A stretch of 64,000 bases of DNA from NCBI RefSeq assembly GCF_000332455.1, contig NZ_AOGY02000069.1:1-64000 (forward strand). Direction: 5' to 3'. Under the pieces are notes generated by a model that did not search any database, was not told the DNA's origin, and worked only from the letters and a program-made list of their open reading frames with translations. Made by a program: the position numbers and the translations under genes. Origin of the DNA: Leptospira vanthielii serovar Holland str. Waz Holland = ATCC 700522 (GTDB lineage: Bacteria > Spirochaetota > Leptospiria > Leptospirales > Leptospiraceae). Shown here in pieces: positions 44,820-53,557 of the stretch (its first letter is position 1; the number at the start of each line of letters is the position of its first letter).

Positions 44820-46139
44820 TTGGACAAAGTCATTGTGGAAAGTTTAGATTCCGATTTTTCAGGAATCGTCACGGCACCTAACGGGAAAAAGGTGAATGTT
44901 TTCTTTGTTTATCCTGGTGACGAACTCCAAGTTGAGTATGTCAAACGTAGGCCAAGACAAAGGTCCTTACGGATTAAGGAAACCATCCGCAACCATGATT
45001 GGAAATTGGTGAAATGTGATGTGTTTGGTGAATGCGGTGGGTGTACGGGCCAACACATAAGTTACAAAGAACAATTAGAACTTAAATTTTCACCCATCCT
45101 AAATGCATTCCAAAAAGACTTAGGAATCTCCATTACACCCATTCCTTCTGAACAAATTTACGAGTACCGGTCTCGTATGGATTTTTCGGTATTCCCTGGA
45201 CCGATCATTGGACAAAGGCAAAGAGGAAATTTTCGCAAAGTTGTTCCCATCACCAATTGTTCCATCCAATCAAGCTGGGCCAACGAGGCACTAAAAGACG
45301 TACAATCTGTACTCAACCAAAAACCGGAAGTCATTTGGGATCGAAGATCAGAAGAAGGTGGATTAAAATATCTTACCATCAGAAAAGCACAAAACACCGA
45401 AGATGGAATTTTAATTTTTACTTTTACCGATGGATATGAATCACATCCTTCCATGGAAAGTTTTCGTAAACTTTGTTTGGAATCTTTATCACAAGAATCA
45501 TTACTCTTTTGTTACAACAGACCAAAATCGGAAGTTTCTGCTTTTGGACGGCCGGAAGTGTTACGAGGAAAATCTACATTTACCGAAATTGTCCTCGGAC
45601 AAAACTTTCAAATTCCCTTTGATTCCTTTTTCCAACCGAACCCCAAGGGTTTTTTACCAATCTTATCTTTTATCAAAGAACGACTTCCTAACGCTTGTGA
45701 GAATCTAATCGATTTATTTTGTGGGAATGGTTTCTTTTCTTTGTTATACGGTGATTCCTTTCAAAATGTGGATGGATACGAACTTACGGAATCCTCCATT
45801 GAAATTGCCTCCAAAACCTTTTTGGAAAAATATCCGAACAAATCTTTTTCCTTCCAAATTGCTAATTTGTTTATGTCCACAGAACTTTTAAAACAAAAAG
45901 AGAATGCCACTTTGATTTTGGATCCACCGAGGGCCGGAGCTGGTAAATTGGTAAACCAATGGATTCGCGATTTTGGACCTGAATATGTGTTCTATGTCTC
46001 TTGTAATCCTTATTCGCAAAAAGAAGATGTATCGATCTTTCTTTCAAAGTATGATTTTGTGGACGGAATTCTGATTGATCCCTACCCGCACACTCCTCAC
46101 ACAGAATCTGTGTTATTCTTTCGCAGAAAGTCTTCATAA
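44820..46139 (+). CDS. TrmA/RlmD-type RNA (uracil-5-)-methyltransferase
   Basis: 439 residues from a TTG at 44820; no ATG lies near, and the protein from here has full length. An N-terminal TRAM-like domain (VESLDSDFSGIV..., VYPGDELQVEYVKRR) precedes the Fe-S ligands C-x6-CGGC in VFGECGGCTGQHISY, then motif I IDLFCGNGFFSLLYG, LILDPPRAGAGK and FYVSCNPYSQKED with the nucleophile Cys. It methylates uridine in rRNA or tRNA; the exact position cannot be told from sequence. Confidence 0.9.
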   Translation: MDKVIVESLDSDFSGIVTAPNGKKVNVFFVYPGDELQVEYVKRRPRQRSLRIKETIRNHDWKLVKCDVFGECGGCTGQHISYKEQLELKFSPILNAFQKDLGISITPIPSEQIYEYRSRMDFSVFPGPIIGQRQRGNFRKVVPITNCSIQSSWANEALKDVQSVLNQKPEVIWDRRSEEGGLKYLTIRKAQNTEDGILIFTFTDGYESHPSMESFRKLCLESLSQESLLFCYNRPKSEVSAFGRPEVLRGKSTFTEIVLGQNFQIPFDSFFQPNPKGFLPILSFIKERLPNACENLIDLFCGNGFFSLLYGDSFQNVDGYELTESSIEIASKTFLEKYPNKSFSFQIANLFMSTELLKQKENATLILDPPRAGAGKLVNQWIRDFGPEYVFYVSCNPYSQKEDVSIFLSKYDFVDGILIDPYPHTPHTESVLFFRRKSS

Positions 46140-46188
46140 TTCCCTTCACCAATTTTGAATTTCCACCGAAAATAGAAACGAGGGTACT

Positions 46189-47316
46189 ATGAAGATTCAA
46201 AAATCGATTTTATTCATCTGCGTCGCTATCTTAGGGCAAATCGGTTGTGCGAGTGTGATGGTGACCAACTGGACACCAGAAGAATCCAATTTCAAATCCA
46301 AGCCAGTTCGAGTATTTCTTGGCTATGCTACCGAGGAGGAAACGTTTAAGTCCTCAGGGGAAATCATTGTGCGTGATGCCAATGACCTTACGATAAAAAA
46401 AGCATACGATTTTTTATCCTTAAATCCGACTGCACTCAAAGCTCCCATCTCCATTCAGAGTGGTTCCCAATTTTTGGAGTACAAGGGAGTGAGTTATAGA
46501 GGATCCGTTCTACTAAAACCAGTGGATGGAAAAGTTTATATTATCAATTTAGTTCCTATCGAAGAATACCTTTTGAGTGTAGTTCCTTCTGAAGTCAGTG
46601 CCTCTTGGCCGAAAGAAGCACTCAAAGCCCAAGCAGTTTGTGCAAGGACTTATGTAGTGCGTGAAATGTTAAATCGCAAAAAACAAGAGTTTGATGTTGA
46701 TACATCCACAAACACCCAAGTATACAAAGGAAAAAACAAAGAACATAGAAATACAACGGAAGCTGTATTTGAAACAGAGGGTCTTATCCTCATTCATAAA
46801 GGGCAACCCATCCAAAGTTTTTTCCATTCCAATGCCGGTGGATATACTGAAGATCCCATCAATGTTTGGGGTAGTCCCGTAGAATACTTAAAACCGGTTC
46901 CATCCGAATATGATAAAGATGGGGATCAGTATTCTTGGGAAGAAAAATGGAAACCAGATTATGTGAATACCAACTTACAATATTTAGGTGTCGGTGAAAT
47001 CCAGGATATCATTGTATCAAGTCGTTTTCCCTCGTCTCGGGTGAATGAAATGGAAATCATTGGAAGTTCTGGATCCAAAAAAATCAAAGCCACTGAATTT
47101 CGAAAAAAAATTGGCGCAACGAAACTCAAATCCACACGATTTGGAATTCGTAAAGAAGAGTCGGGAGAGTATTATGTTAAGGGACTCGGTTCTGGACACG
47201 GTGTTGGAATGTCCCAATGGGGAAGTTTTGCTATGGCAAAAAGCCAATTCAACCACAGGGAAATCCTACAACACTATTTTAAAGGAATCGAATTCGCAAG
47301 AATAGTTGCCAGGTAG
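46189..47316 (+). CDS. SpoIID/LytB-domain lipoprotein
   Basis: 375 residues. Lipoprotein signal with ILGQIGC (Cys20). The SpoIID core has IEEYLLSVVPSEVSASWPKEALKAQAVCARTY (catalytic Glu region), FFHSNAGGYTEDPINVWG and GLGSGHGVGMSQWGSFAMAK. SpoIID enzymes are lytic transglycosylases cutting denuded glycan strands in sporulation; in non-sporulating spirochaetes the same domain probably remodels peptidoglycan. It stands alone between a methyltransferase and an HDOD gene. Confidence 0.9.
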   Translation: MKIQKSILFICVAILGQIGCASVMVTNWTPEESNFKSKPVRVFLGYATEEETFKSSGEIIVRDANDLTIKKAYDFLSLNPTALKAPISIQSGSQFLEYKGVSYRGSVLLKPVDGKVYIINLVPIEEYLLSVVPSEVSASWPKEALKAQAVCARTYVVREMLNRKKQEFDVDTSTNTQVYKGKNKEHRNTTEAVFETEGLILIHKGQPIQSFFHSNAGGYTEDPINVWGSPVEYLKPVPSEYDKDGDQYSWEEKWKPDYVNTNLQYLGVGEIQDIIVSSRFPSSRVNEMEIIGSSGSKKIKATEFRKKIGATKLKSTRFGIRKEESGEYYVKGLGSGHGVGMSQWGSFAMAKSQFNHREILQHYFKGIEFARIVAR

Positions 47317-47378
47317 TTGGGAGTTTTTAGTTTCCTTAGTCTGATCTTTCTAGATCCTGACTTTAGGTCCCTATCCGA

Positions 47379-48221
47379 ATGGCAACTGTAGAAGAATACC
47401 TTTCCCAAATCAAAGACCTGACGATTGTACCGCCAGTCTTACTCTCCGTACTTTCCCTAGATGATGACAACGAACTCTCCTTTGGAGAGTTAGAAAAAAA
47501 AGTCCAATCCGACCAAGTGTTAGTGGCAAGGCTTCTGAAACTTGCCAACTCTCCCTTTTTCTCAAGAGGTAACCCAGTTGCCAATATGAAACAGGTCATC
47601 ACTCGTTTGGGATTCAAAACGGTTCGGAGTATGGTGGCGATGTCTATGACAGACTCACTCTTTAGCCAAGGAAATTATAAAAAATTCAGGGATGAAGTTT
47701 GGGACCATTCGGTTGCCAAAGGAATTTTCGCACAAATTCTCTGTGAAGAAAAGAAATTCAAAAAAGAGGCAGAACTTGCCATCACTTGTGGTTTGATGCA
47801 AGACCTCGGACGAATTGTACTCAATACGATTGATAGAAAAAAATATGTGGATGTGCTTACCGAATTCCAAACATCGGATGCGACTCTAATTTCCCTCGAA
47901 AAAAAATCCTTTGGAGTGGATTCTTATGAAATAGGAAGTGCTGCCGCCAAACTTTGGAAGATGCCAAACATTATCATTACTTCCATTGAAGACCTTTCCA
48001 AACCAGTAAACGAACAGTCAACTCTCGGACAAATCATTGGATTTGCCGGAGTGATCGCAAAGTTTACAGGCCACGGCAAAAAGGAGCCAGGCCTTGAGGA
48101 AAAATTTGAAGAATACAGATCAACTTTAGGCCTTGAGATCGAAGACCGAAAAACATTTCTTACCCTCAAAGATGAAAAACTGAAAGCAAACGAATTGTAT
48201 CAGTTTTGCAGCACTCTTTAG
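47379..48221 (+). CDS. HDOD-domain signalling protein
   Basis: 280 residues. The HDOD hallmarks are PPVLLSVLSLDDDNELSFGELEKKVQSDQVLVARLLKLANSPFF, ITRLGFKTVRSMV, LMQDLGRIVL and DSYEIGSAAAKLWKMP; the degenerate HD positions are typical of the family. HDOD proteins are non-catalytic signalling adaptors, often linked to motility or second messengers. It has no visible second domain. It is convergent with the cyclase at 48253, with a 31-bp gap and no obvious terminator. Confidence 0.88.
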   Translation: MATVEEYLSQIKDLTIVPPVLLSVLSLDDDNELSFGELEKKVQSDQVLVARLLKLANSPFFSRGNPVANMKQVITRLGFKTVRSMVAMSMTDSLFSQGNYKKFRDEVWDHSVAKGIFAQILCEEKKFKKEAELAITCGLMQDLGRIVLNTIDRKKYVDVLTEFQTSDATLISLEKKSFGVDSYEIGSAAAKLWKMPNIIITSIEDLSKPVNEQSTLGQIIGFAGVIAKFTGHGKKEPGLEEKFEEYRSTLGLEIEDRKTFLTLKDEKLKANELYQFCSTL

Positions 48222-48252
48222 AGAAAAAATTCCAACAAAAAACAAAGACCGG

Positions 48253-49485
48253 TTAGATGGGTTTTACACTGAGAATTCGGTGTAACCCTTCTTTTCCTTT
48301 GATTTTGACAGGTTCCAATTCTTCATACTTGTATTTATTTGCATACTCCTCTGGAAGAAAATTATACAGTCCTTCTGACATATACACTTCCATCGGTTTT
48401 GCAATCGATTCCAATCGGCTTGCCATGTTAACAGTATCTCCAACAGCTGTATAAGAAAGTTTTTGGAAGGATCCTACGTTCCCCACAATAGCCTTACCAG
48501 AAGCCAAACCAATGCCAATTTGTGGAGTAAATCCATAAATTTGTTGCCATTTGGGTTGCCAAAGTTCAAAAACCTGCACCATTTCCACAGCACAGTCCAA
48601 AGCATTTTGTCTATGATCCTCTTGGAAAACTGGGGCACCAAACAAACACATGATGGAATCACCTATGTATTTATCGATCATTCCCCCATAACCCAAAATC
48701 ACTTCTGTCATAGCCGTAAAGTATTCATTTAAAAATGAAATTACTTGTTCTGGTTTCATTTTTTCGGACAAGGTCGTATAACCACGAATATCCGAAAATA
48801 AGACAGATACTTCTTGTTCCTTTCCTTTTTGATCGAGGGAAAGTGTGTTGTTCATCAAACTTTCAACAATGATGGGATCAACATACATACCGAAAACATT
48901 TTGCATTTTCTTTTTTTCGGTTTCGAGATTTAGTTTTTCTTCGTATTCCTTTTCCAATTCTTTTTTAAATTTTTTCACCATCGTATTCAAATCTTGAATC
49001 TCTGATTGGTTCATACCGTAAAGATCTTGGAATCGTTTTAGGCTGTCGTCCATTTGGATGGAGACAACTTTTTTGCGATAAATTTCTCGGAACAAATTTC
49101 TAAACCTATGTTCCAATACATTTTTCTTTAACCTTCGTTTGCCGAAGTATTCGTTGATTCCTAATTGGAAGGCGTGGATGGGAAGTTGTTTCCCTTCGGC
49201 TTTCGTAAACACAACCACGGGAAGTTCGGAGGGACCGGCTAAATCCATAATTGATTCTAAAATAGATTCGGGAGAATCTTCGAGTTCAGGGAATTGGATT
49301 TCTGTAATTAAAAGATCATACTGAGCTTTTTTGATTTCCTCAGCTCCGTTTTCAAAAACGGAGCGCCAAGTCAGTTCGATGTAATCCCCAAACCACTCAG
49401 TGAGTAATTGGGAGATGGTATCATACGATTTTTTTTGGGGTTCGAGTACAAGGACACGAACGATTTCTTCTTTTTCTAAATCCAC
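48253..49485 (-). CDS. pseudo-receiver class III adenylate/guanylate cyclase
   Basis: 410 residues. Residues 10-125 have the fold pattern of a response-regulator receiver (VLVLEPQKKS, YDLLITEIQFPE, VVVFTKAEG, YFGKRRL), but the phosphoacceptor Asp is Glu62 and the acidic pair is reduced to one Glu, while Thr and Lys remain. A coiled coil (about 145-210) leads into a full cyclase domain: SVLFSDIRGYTTL, IDKYIGDSIMCLFG, IGIGLASGKAIVGNVG and AVGDTVNMASRLES. Six bases downstream of the hydrogenase-like operon, so it is probably co-transcribed with it. Confidence 0.88.
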   Translation of the reverse strand: MDLEKEEIVRVLVLEPQKKSYDTISQLLTEWFGDYIELTWRSVFENGAEEIKKAQYDLLITEIQFPELEDSPESILESIMDLAGPSELPVVVFTKAEGKQLPIHAFQLGINEYFGKRRLKKNVLEHRFRNLFREIYRKKVVSIQMDDSLKRFQDLYGMNQSEIQDLNTMVKKFKKELEKEYEEKLNLETEKKKMQNVFGMYVDPIIVESLMNNTLSLDQKGKEQEVSVLFSDIRGYTTLSEKMKPEQVISFLNEYFTAMTEVILGYGGMIDKYIGDSIMCLFGAPVFQEDHRQNALDCAVEMVQVFELWQPKWQQIYGFTPQIGIGLASGKAIVGNVGSFQKLSYTAVGDTVNMASRLESIAKPMEVYMSEGLYNFLPEEYANKYKYEELEPVKIKGKEGLHRILSVKPI

Positions 49486-49490
49486 GCACC

Positions 49491-50309
49491 TTATTTTGCA
49501 TTCTCTAAAATTTTGTGAAGCTCCTCTTGAAACCGGAAGGAAAATCTTCCCATTAAAAGTCGAAAACCTTGCAGAATGACGTCTGGCCTTGGGGGATCTC
49601 CTGAAATATAAAGATCTGGTTCTTTGGGAAGTTTGCCCATAGGATACAACCCACCACTCACAGCTTCTGTCCCGCAGGCGATTAGCGCCTTGGGTTCACT
49701 CATAACATCCCAAGCTGTTTCCAGCGGACCTGCCATCCTTTCACCGACAGGACCAGAAAACACAATGGCATCCGCATGTTTGGGACTGGCAACACAACGA
49801 ACCCCTTCTCTTTCCGAGTCAAAAACCGAATTAAAAGAAGCATTCAGCTCCGATTCCACAGTGTTGTTTCCCGCAGCGGCGACCTCTCTATAAAGAAATC
49901 CTCGTTTTTTTGTCAATCTGCGAAACTGTTCTTGGTTTGGTGTTAGTGGGTGAGGTAAGTCACTTACTTTTGCCATTCGCCCAGAAACGTAGGTAACTTT
50001 GAATTCCTCACGACTTAAGGCAAAGGTATAAATAAAACCCGAATCACGAAGTTTACCATCCGAAGATTCTGTACAAAGTCCACATTGTAGGCATTTCCCA
50101 TAATCAAACTGAACTTCCGAATCAGAAACTATTCGGATTGCTTTGGTAGGACAAACCGCTGCTGATTGGCTCAAGGAACCAGACCCCTCCCTCATCTTCG
50201 CTGTTGGTACAGGAATCCCGCGACTTGTCGGATGAACCGGAGAGGCAGTAGCAAAATTTAATACATTCTTAGGGAAAATAAAGCTCTTTAACTCATATAA
50301 GAAATTCAT
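49491..50309 (-). CDS. ferredoxin/NuoB-HyfI-like fusion lacking proximal-cluster cysteines
   Basis: 272 residues. The N-terminal part is a reduced HyfH-type ferredoxin: Cys53 (AVCPTKAI) plus Cys73, Cys76 and Cys79 (KCLQCGLC) can hold one [4Fe-4S] cluster; the ligands of the second are replaced. The C-terminal part follows the NuoB/HyfI fold (ASPKHADAIVFSGPVGERMAGPL; SGDPPRPDVILQGF), but every cysteine of the N2/proximal cluster is gone: NNTVE for CxxC at 148-152, Glu in the GTEAVSGG loop, Asp in GDPPRP. The last subunit gene of the membrane complex; overlaps the large-subunit gene by 4 bp. Confidence 0.85.
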   Translation of the reverse strand: MNFLYELKSFIFPKNVLNFATASPVHPTSRGIPVPTAKMREGSGSLSQSAAVCPTKAIRIVSDSEVQFDYGKCLQCGLCTESSDGKLRDSGFIYTFALSREEFKVTYVSGRMAKVSDLPHPLTPNQEQFRRLTKKRGFLYREVAAAGNNTVESELNASFNSVFDSEREGVRCVASPKHADAIVFSGPVGERMAGPLETAWDVMSEPKALIACGTEAVSGGLYPMGKLPKEPDLYISGDPPRPDVILQGFRLLMGRFSFRFQEELHKILENAK

Positions 50310-51736
50310 AGATCAAACCCAACATAACTAAGATTAAACGATTTGTTATTCAAAGGAAAATCGCCAACTTGTTCTCCACGAACTGCCAATTCCAATGCAT
50401 GCCAATTTAAAACTGATGGATCACGAATATAAGAATTTTTTACGAGGCCTTCGTGATCAAAATCCAAAGATACAAGTAAAGGACCACGCCATGCTTCCAC
50501 CGCAGCCGTGTAAATTCCTGCTTTCGGTTTCCATTCTTTCTCGAATTGAGTTCCTTTCATTTTATCATCTTCTGACCATAAGGATTCCCAATCCAAGTCA
50601 TCCAAATGTGATTCCATCCATTTTAAAGATTGTTCAATTTCCGTATAACGAATGTATGTACGAGCCCAAACATCGCCATTATAATGATGATGTTCTTCTT
50701 GTAGAGGTAAAACAGTCCAATCCGGATAATCAGGGTTATCAATTCTTAAGTCATCACAGACCCCGGCCATACGAGCAACCATTCCCAAAAATCCATTTTT
50801 TTGCACATCAAGTTCAGAAATAAAACCACAACCCTGCATCCTTTCCTTTAAAGTGGAAACAGAAAGGGCTCTTAGGATTTGAGGACGAACACGTTTGAAA
50901 TAAACTTTTTTAAGATTAAAAAATGCGTCTTTTGCTTGTTTTGCGGTAATGCGCTGGTTCACCCGAACTCGTCCCGGACGAACGGCCGCCTTTCCAAAAC
51001 GATTTCCAGTCCATGTTTCCATAAGACCAAGGGCAGCCCCTCTATCAGTAACACAGACCCCGTATAGTGGATAATATCCTATATCTTCCGAAATCCCACC
51101 TAAATCCCCAATATGAACCGCAATTCGTTCCAACTCGACTAAAAAGGAACGAAATAAAGCAATATGATTAGAAACCTTGATCCCATACATTTCTTCATAG
51201 ATTTTACTAAAGGAGACCGCATAACCAACGCTTGTATCCCCAGAAATGGTCTCAGAGAAAGGCATAACCACGGACATCGGTTTCCCTTGAATTTTTTCGC
51301 GGATCCCTCTATGTTGAAAACCCAAACGAATCGTTAGGTGACGGATCTCTTCTCCCTCTACGATAAAACGAAAGTGCCCTGGTTCAATGATCCCTGCGTG
51401 AATTGGACCCACTGCATGAGAATAAGTTCCTTCCTGAAAAGGAACGTGCAAACCATGATATGCCAAGTCTCTGACGATTCCCGTTTTTTGGTGTAAAGAA
51501 AGGTTTTTTCCACGATTGTCAGATAAATAATCTTCTTCCTTTAAATCCGAATAATCTTCAACACCCATATCCTGACCAAAGGCATGACGAACAAGCCAAA
51601 CCGGATACTGAGGATCCAAAAGAAAATCAATATTACTTTTTTTAGAAGCTACTTCTTCCCGAATCATTTTTTGATCACGGATCACATACTGGTGATAGAC
51701 ACCATCGAAATTAGTAATGCCTGTTATCTTTTCCAT
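50306..51736 (-). CDS. HyfG/NuoCD-like large subunit without NiFe-binding cysteines
   Basis: 476 residues. A short NuoC-like N-terminal region precedes the large-subunit core: HAVGPIHAGIIEPGHFRF, LGFQHRGIREKIQGK, FLVELERIAVHIGDLGG and GRVRVNQRITAKQ. In [NiFe] hydrogenases the L1 motif (RxCGxC) binds the metal; here residues 161-170 read SETISGDTSV. At the C-terminus, in place of a DPCxxC-type motif, stands SFNLSYVGFDL. The protein therefore cannot be a hydrogenase. It belongs with complex I NuoD and Ehr-type subunits, whose function is unclear. Confidence 0.88.
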   Translation of the reverse strand: MEKITGITNFDGVYHQYVIRDQKMIREEVASKKSNIDFLLDPQYPVWLVRHAFGQDMGVEDYSDLKEEDYLSDNRGKNLSLHQKTGIVRDLAYHGLHVPFQEGTYSHAVGPIHAGIIEPGHFRFIVEGEEIRHLTIRLGFQHRGIREKIQGKPMSVVMPFSETISGDTSVGYAVSFSKIYEEMYGIKVSNHIALFRSFLVELERIAVHIGDLGGISEDIGYYPLYGVCVTDRGAALGLMETWTGNRFGKAAVRPGRVRVNQRITAKQAKDAFFNLKKVYFKRVRPQILRALSVSTLKERMQGCGFISELDVQKNGFLGMVARMAGVCDDLRIDNPDYPDWTVLPLQEEHHHYNGDVWARTYIRYTEIEQSLKWMESHLDDLDWESLWSEDDKMKGTQFEKEWKPKAGIYTAAVEAWRGPLLVSLDFDHEGLVKNSYIRDPSVLNWHALELAVRGEQVGDFPLNNKSFNLSYVGFDL

Positions 51737-52941
51737 ATATGTTCTGCCAATAGATAAGTTAAACCGTATGTTCCAACGAATACGGTGAATAAAAAACTAA
51801 ACCAAAAGAATACCAACCGAGTTTGTAGTATTCCATAGACACCTGATTCAAAATTCCGATTGGGCAACCGAACCAAAGGTAGTACTTTGTTAAGTGCAAT
51901 AAAGAAAAATATCGCTCCCGTAATAGGAAACAAAAATAATAAGAACATTTTTTGTTTGATAGCAATCTCAATGACTTTTAAATCTAAAACAAAAACGGGA
52001 GATAAAGGAAAAACAAACGCTACAAGAAGTGCTAATAAATACATATACAATGCTTTATGACTCAGAGAAGATTTTTCTAGGATCTGCGAGATATTTCTTT
52101 TCCCTGCATCCATCCGTAAAATTCCCATTGATAAAAAAACTAATAGTTTTACGAGCACAGTCGTTGTTAACAAAAAGTAAAATACATCATCAGATACATC
52201 TAACCACAAAAATAAAGTTAACATACCCGTATGGAAAAGTGCTACCTTCGCTGAAATCCTACGAATGTCTTCCCTTGAAAAAAGAATTAAAGTAGAATAC
52301 AGAATGGTCAAAACTCCGATAAAAAGAATTCCATTGGCTGCGTTAATCATATGTGGATTGATTTCACGTTCCAACTGTATCAGGGGACGTAAGGCAAGAA
52401 CTACACTGACTGGCACAAAAGATGCGATCAGGGAAGAAATTTGACTTGGGCTCTCCGCATACGTATCTCCCACCCAAAAGTGATTCGGAACAAGCCCCAA
52501 CTTCCCACTATATCCGTAAACAGTCAGAAGGATTCCTGTTTCGATCAAAAGTCCACTTTGACCAACTAACCCTTGTTTAAGGGAATCAAAATCTAAATTT
52601 TCTAGTGGAGTGGAGGCAAACAAAAGAATTACAATTCCTAAAAAGGCAAGTCCAAGTGCATAAGAATTGATTAATAAAAATTTCCAACCCACATGAAAGG
52701 AACGTTCCGTGCCACTAGAGGAAATGAGTAGTGCCCCAAAAAGTGTAGAGGCTTCAATTAAGATCCACTTAAGAACAATATTATCAGTAAACCAGGAGTA
52801 AAACAAAGAACAAAAAAAACAAATCTTCAGAATGCTCCATAACCAAATGCGAGTTTGTCCTTTTGTTGGTGCCAAAACAGAAACCAAAAAAATAACAACA
52901 AAGGCCAATACTCCGGATAGGTAAAACAATTGTGCCATCAT
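51724..52941 (-). CDS. HyfF/NuoN-M-like proton-translocating membrane subunit
   Basis: 405 residues, about 12-13 hydrophobic helices. Key charged residues of antiporter-type subunits are in place: Glu in LKWILIEASTLFGALL (helix 5 position) and Lys in VYGYSGKLGLVPNHFWVGDTYAESPSQISSLIA (helix 7 and the following loop). The protein is shorter than NuoM (about 500), as HyfF-like subunits can be. Its start overlaps the stop of the HyfE-like reading frame and its end overlaps the large-subunit gene by 13 bp. Confidence 0.88.
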   Translation of the reverse strand: MMAQLFYLSGVLAFVVIFLVSVLAPTKGQTRIWLWSILKICFFCSLFYSWFTDNIVLKWILIEASTLFGALLISSSGTERSFHVGWKFLLINSYALGLAFLGIVILLFASTPLENLDFDSLKQGLVGQSGLLIETGILLTVYGYSGKLGLVPNHFWVGDTYAESPSQISSLIASFVPVSVVLALRPLIQLEREINPHMINAANGILFIGVLTILYSTLILFSREDIRRISAKVALFHTGMLTLFLWLDVSDDVFYFLLTTTVLVKLLVFLSMGILRMDAGKRNISQILEKSSLSHKALYMYLLALLVAFVFPLSPVFVLDLKVIEIAIKQKMFLLFLFPITGAIFFFIALNKVLPLVRLPNRNFESGVYGILQTRLVFFWFSFLFTVFVGTYGLTYLLAEHIWKR

Positions 52942-53120
52942 AGTTTTCTCTCCTTGGTATGCATATGAGGAGAGAGTTGCAAAATTCCTCCTGAAACAAT
53001 AACGAGAATGGCATCCAAAAAGGATCCAAACTCGAGGCCTACGGGAAGACCTTTATCTAATACCATAGTCAAAACAAAAATTCCATTTTCAAAAACACAA
53101 AACCCAGCGATGAGAGCAAG
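52938..53120 (-). pseudogene. downstream part of the HyfE/NuoK-like gene, after in-frame TGA
   Basis: The frame of the preceding entry continues without a shift after its TGA (53123-53121) for 60 codons, from LALIAGFCVFENGIFVL to a stop overlapping the next gene's ATG. The sequence matches the C-terminal HyfE/NuoK region, including the Glu after the R-R-N motif. The codon at the stop would be TTA (Leu) if one base were changed. As it stands this part is expressed only by readthrough. Confidence 0.7.
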
Positions 53121-53549
53121 TCAGTTTCGCCTAACAACAAAACAAAGAATACCCACATACACGAGTAAAATTACATAAATGAGTCCAATTTTATGAACCG
53201 GAATGGAAAGAACAGAAACTCCTTCCGTAATCTTTACTGCTAAAACCAAACCAAGGACCATAAATAACAAGGTCGCAAGGTATCCAAAACGAGGGGCTGT
53301 ACTTTCGTTCATCTTGGATTTGTTTGCTGTCCAATTTAAAACCCAAGGAGTTAAAATTCCCTTAAACAAAATAACCATTACAATCAGGGAGATGGCATGT
53401 TTCCAATCTCCTTCATGAGTTTGCAAAACAGGGAAAACCAAAAGAAATCCTTGTATACTTAGAAAAAAAATAATCCGACTCAACCGGTTTTCAACCAAAA
53501 CCACAACACCGGTGAGTAACAATAATAAATAGATAAAATCGTATATCAT
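53121..53549 (-). CDS. HyfE/NuoK-like membrane subunit, truncated by TGA
   Basis: 142 residues with four hydrophobic helices, ending at VYVGILCFVVRRN just before a TGA. HyfE proteins are about 210 residues; with the following 60 codons this one would reach 203. Helices about 1-20 and 30-75 form the HyfE-specific N-terminal part; the lost segment is the NuoK-like core with a proton-channel Glu. Truncation would remove a channel element, so the complex is either impaired in this strain, read through, or the base is a sequence error. Confidence 0.78.
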   Translation of the reverse strand: MIYDFIYLLLLLTGVVVLVENRLSRIIFFLSIQGFLLVFPVLQTHEGDWKHAISLIVMVILFKGILTPWVLNWTANKSKMNESTAPRFGYLATLLFMVLGLVLAVKITEGVSVLSIPVHKIGLIYVILLVYVGILCFVVRRN

Positions 53550-53557
53550 ATTAACCC

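Noticed and set aside
53121..53123. TGA in the HyfE-like gene as a selenocysteine codon
   Set aside because: The position is a membrane-helix Leu in the family, not a redox site, and no SECIS-like hairpin was evident.
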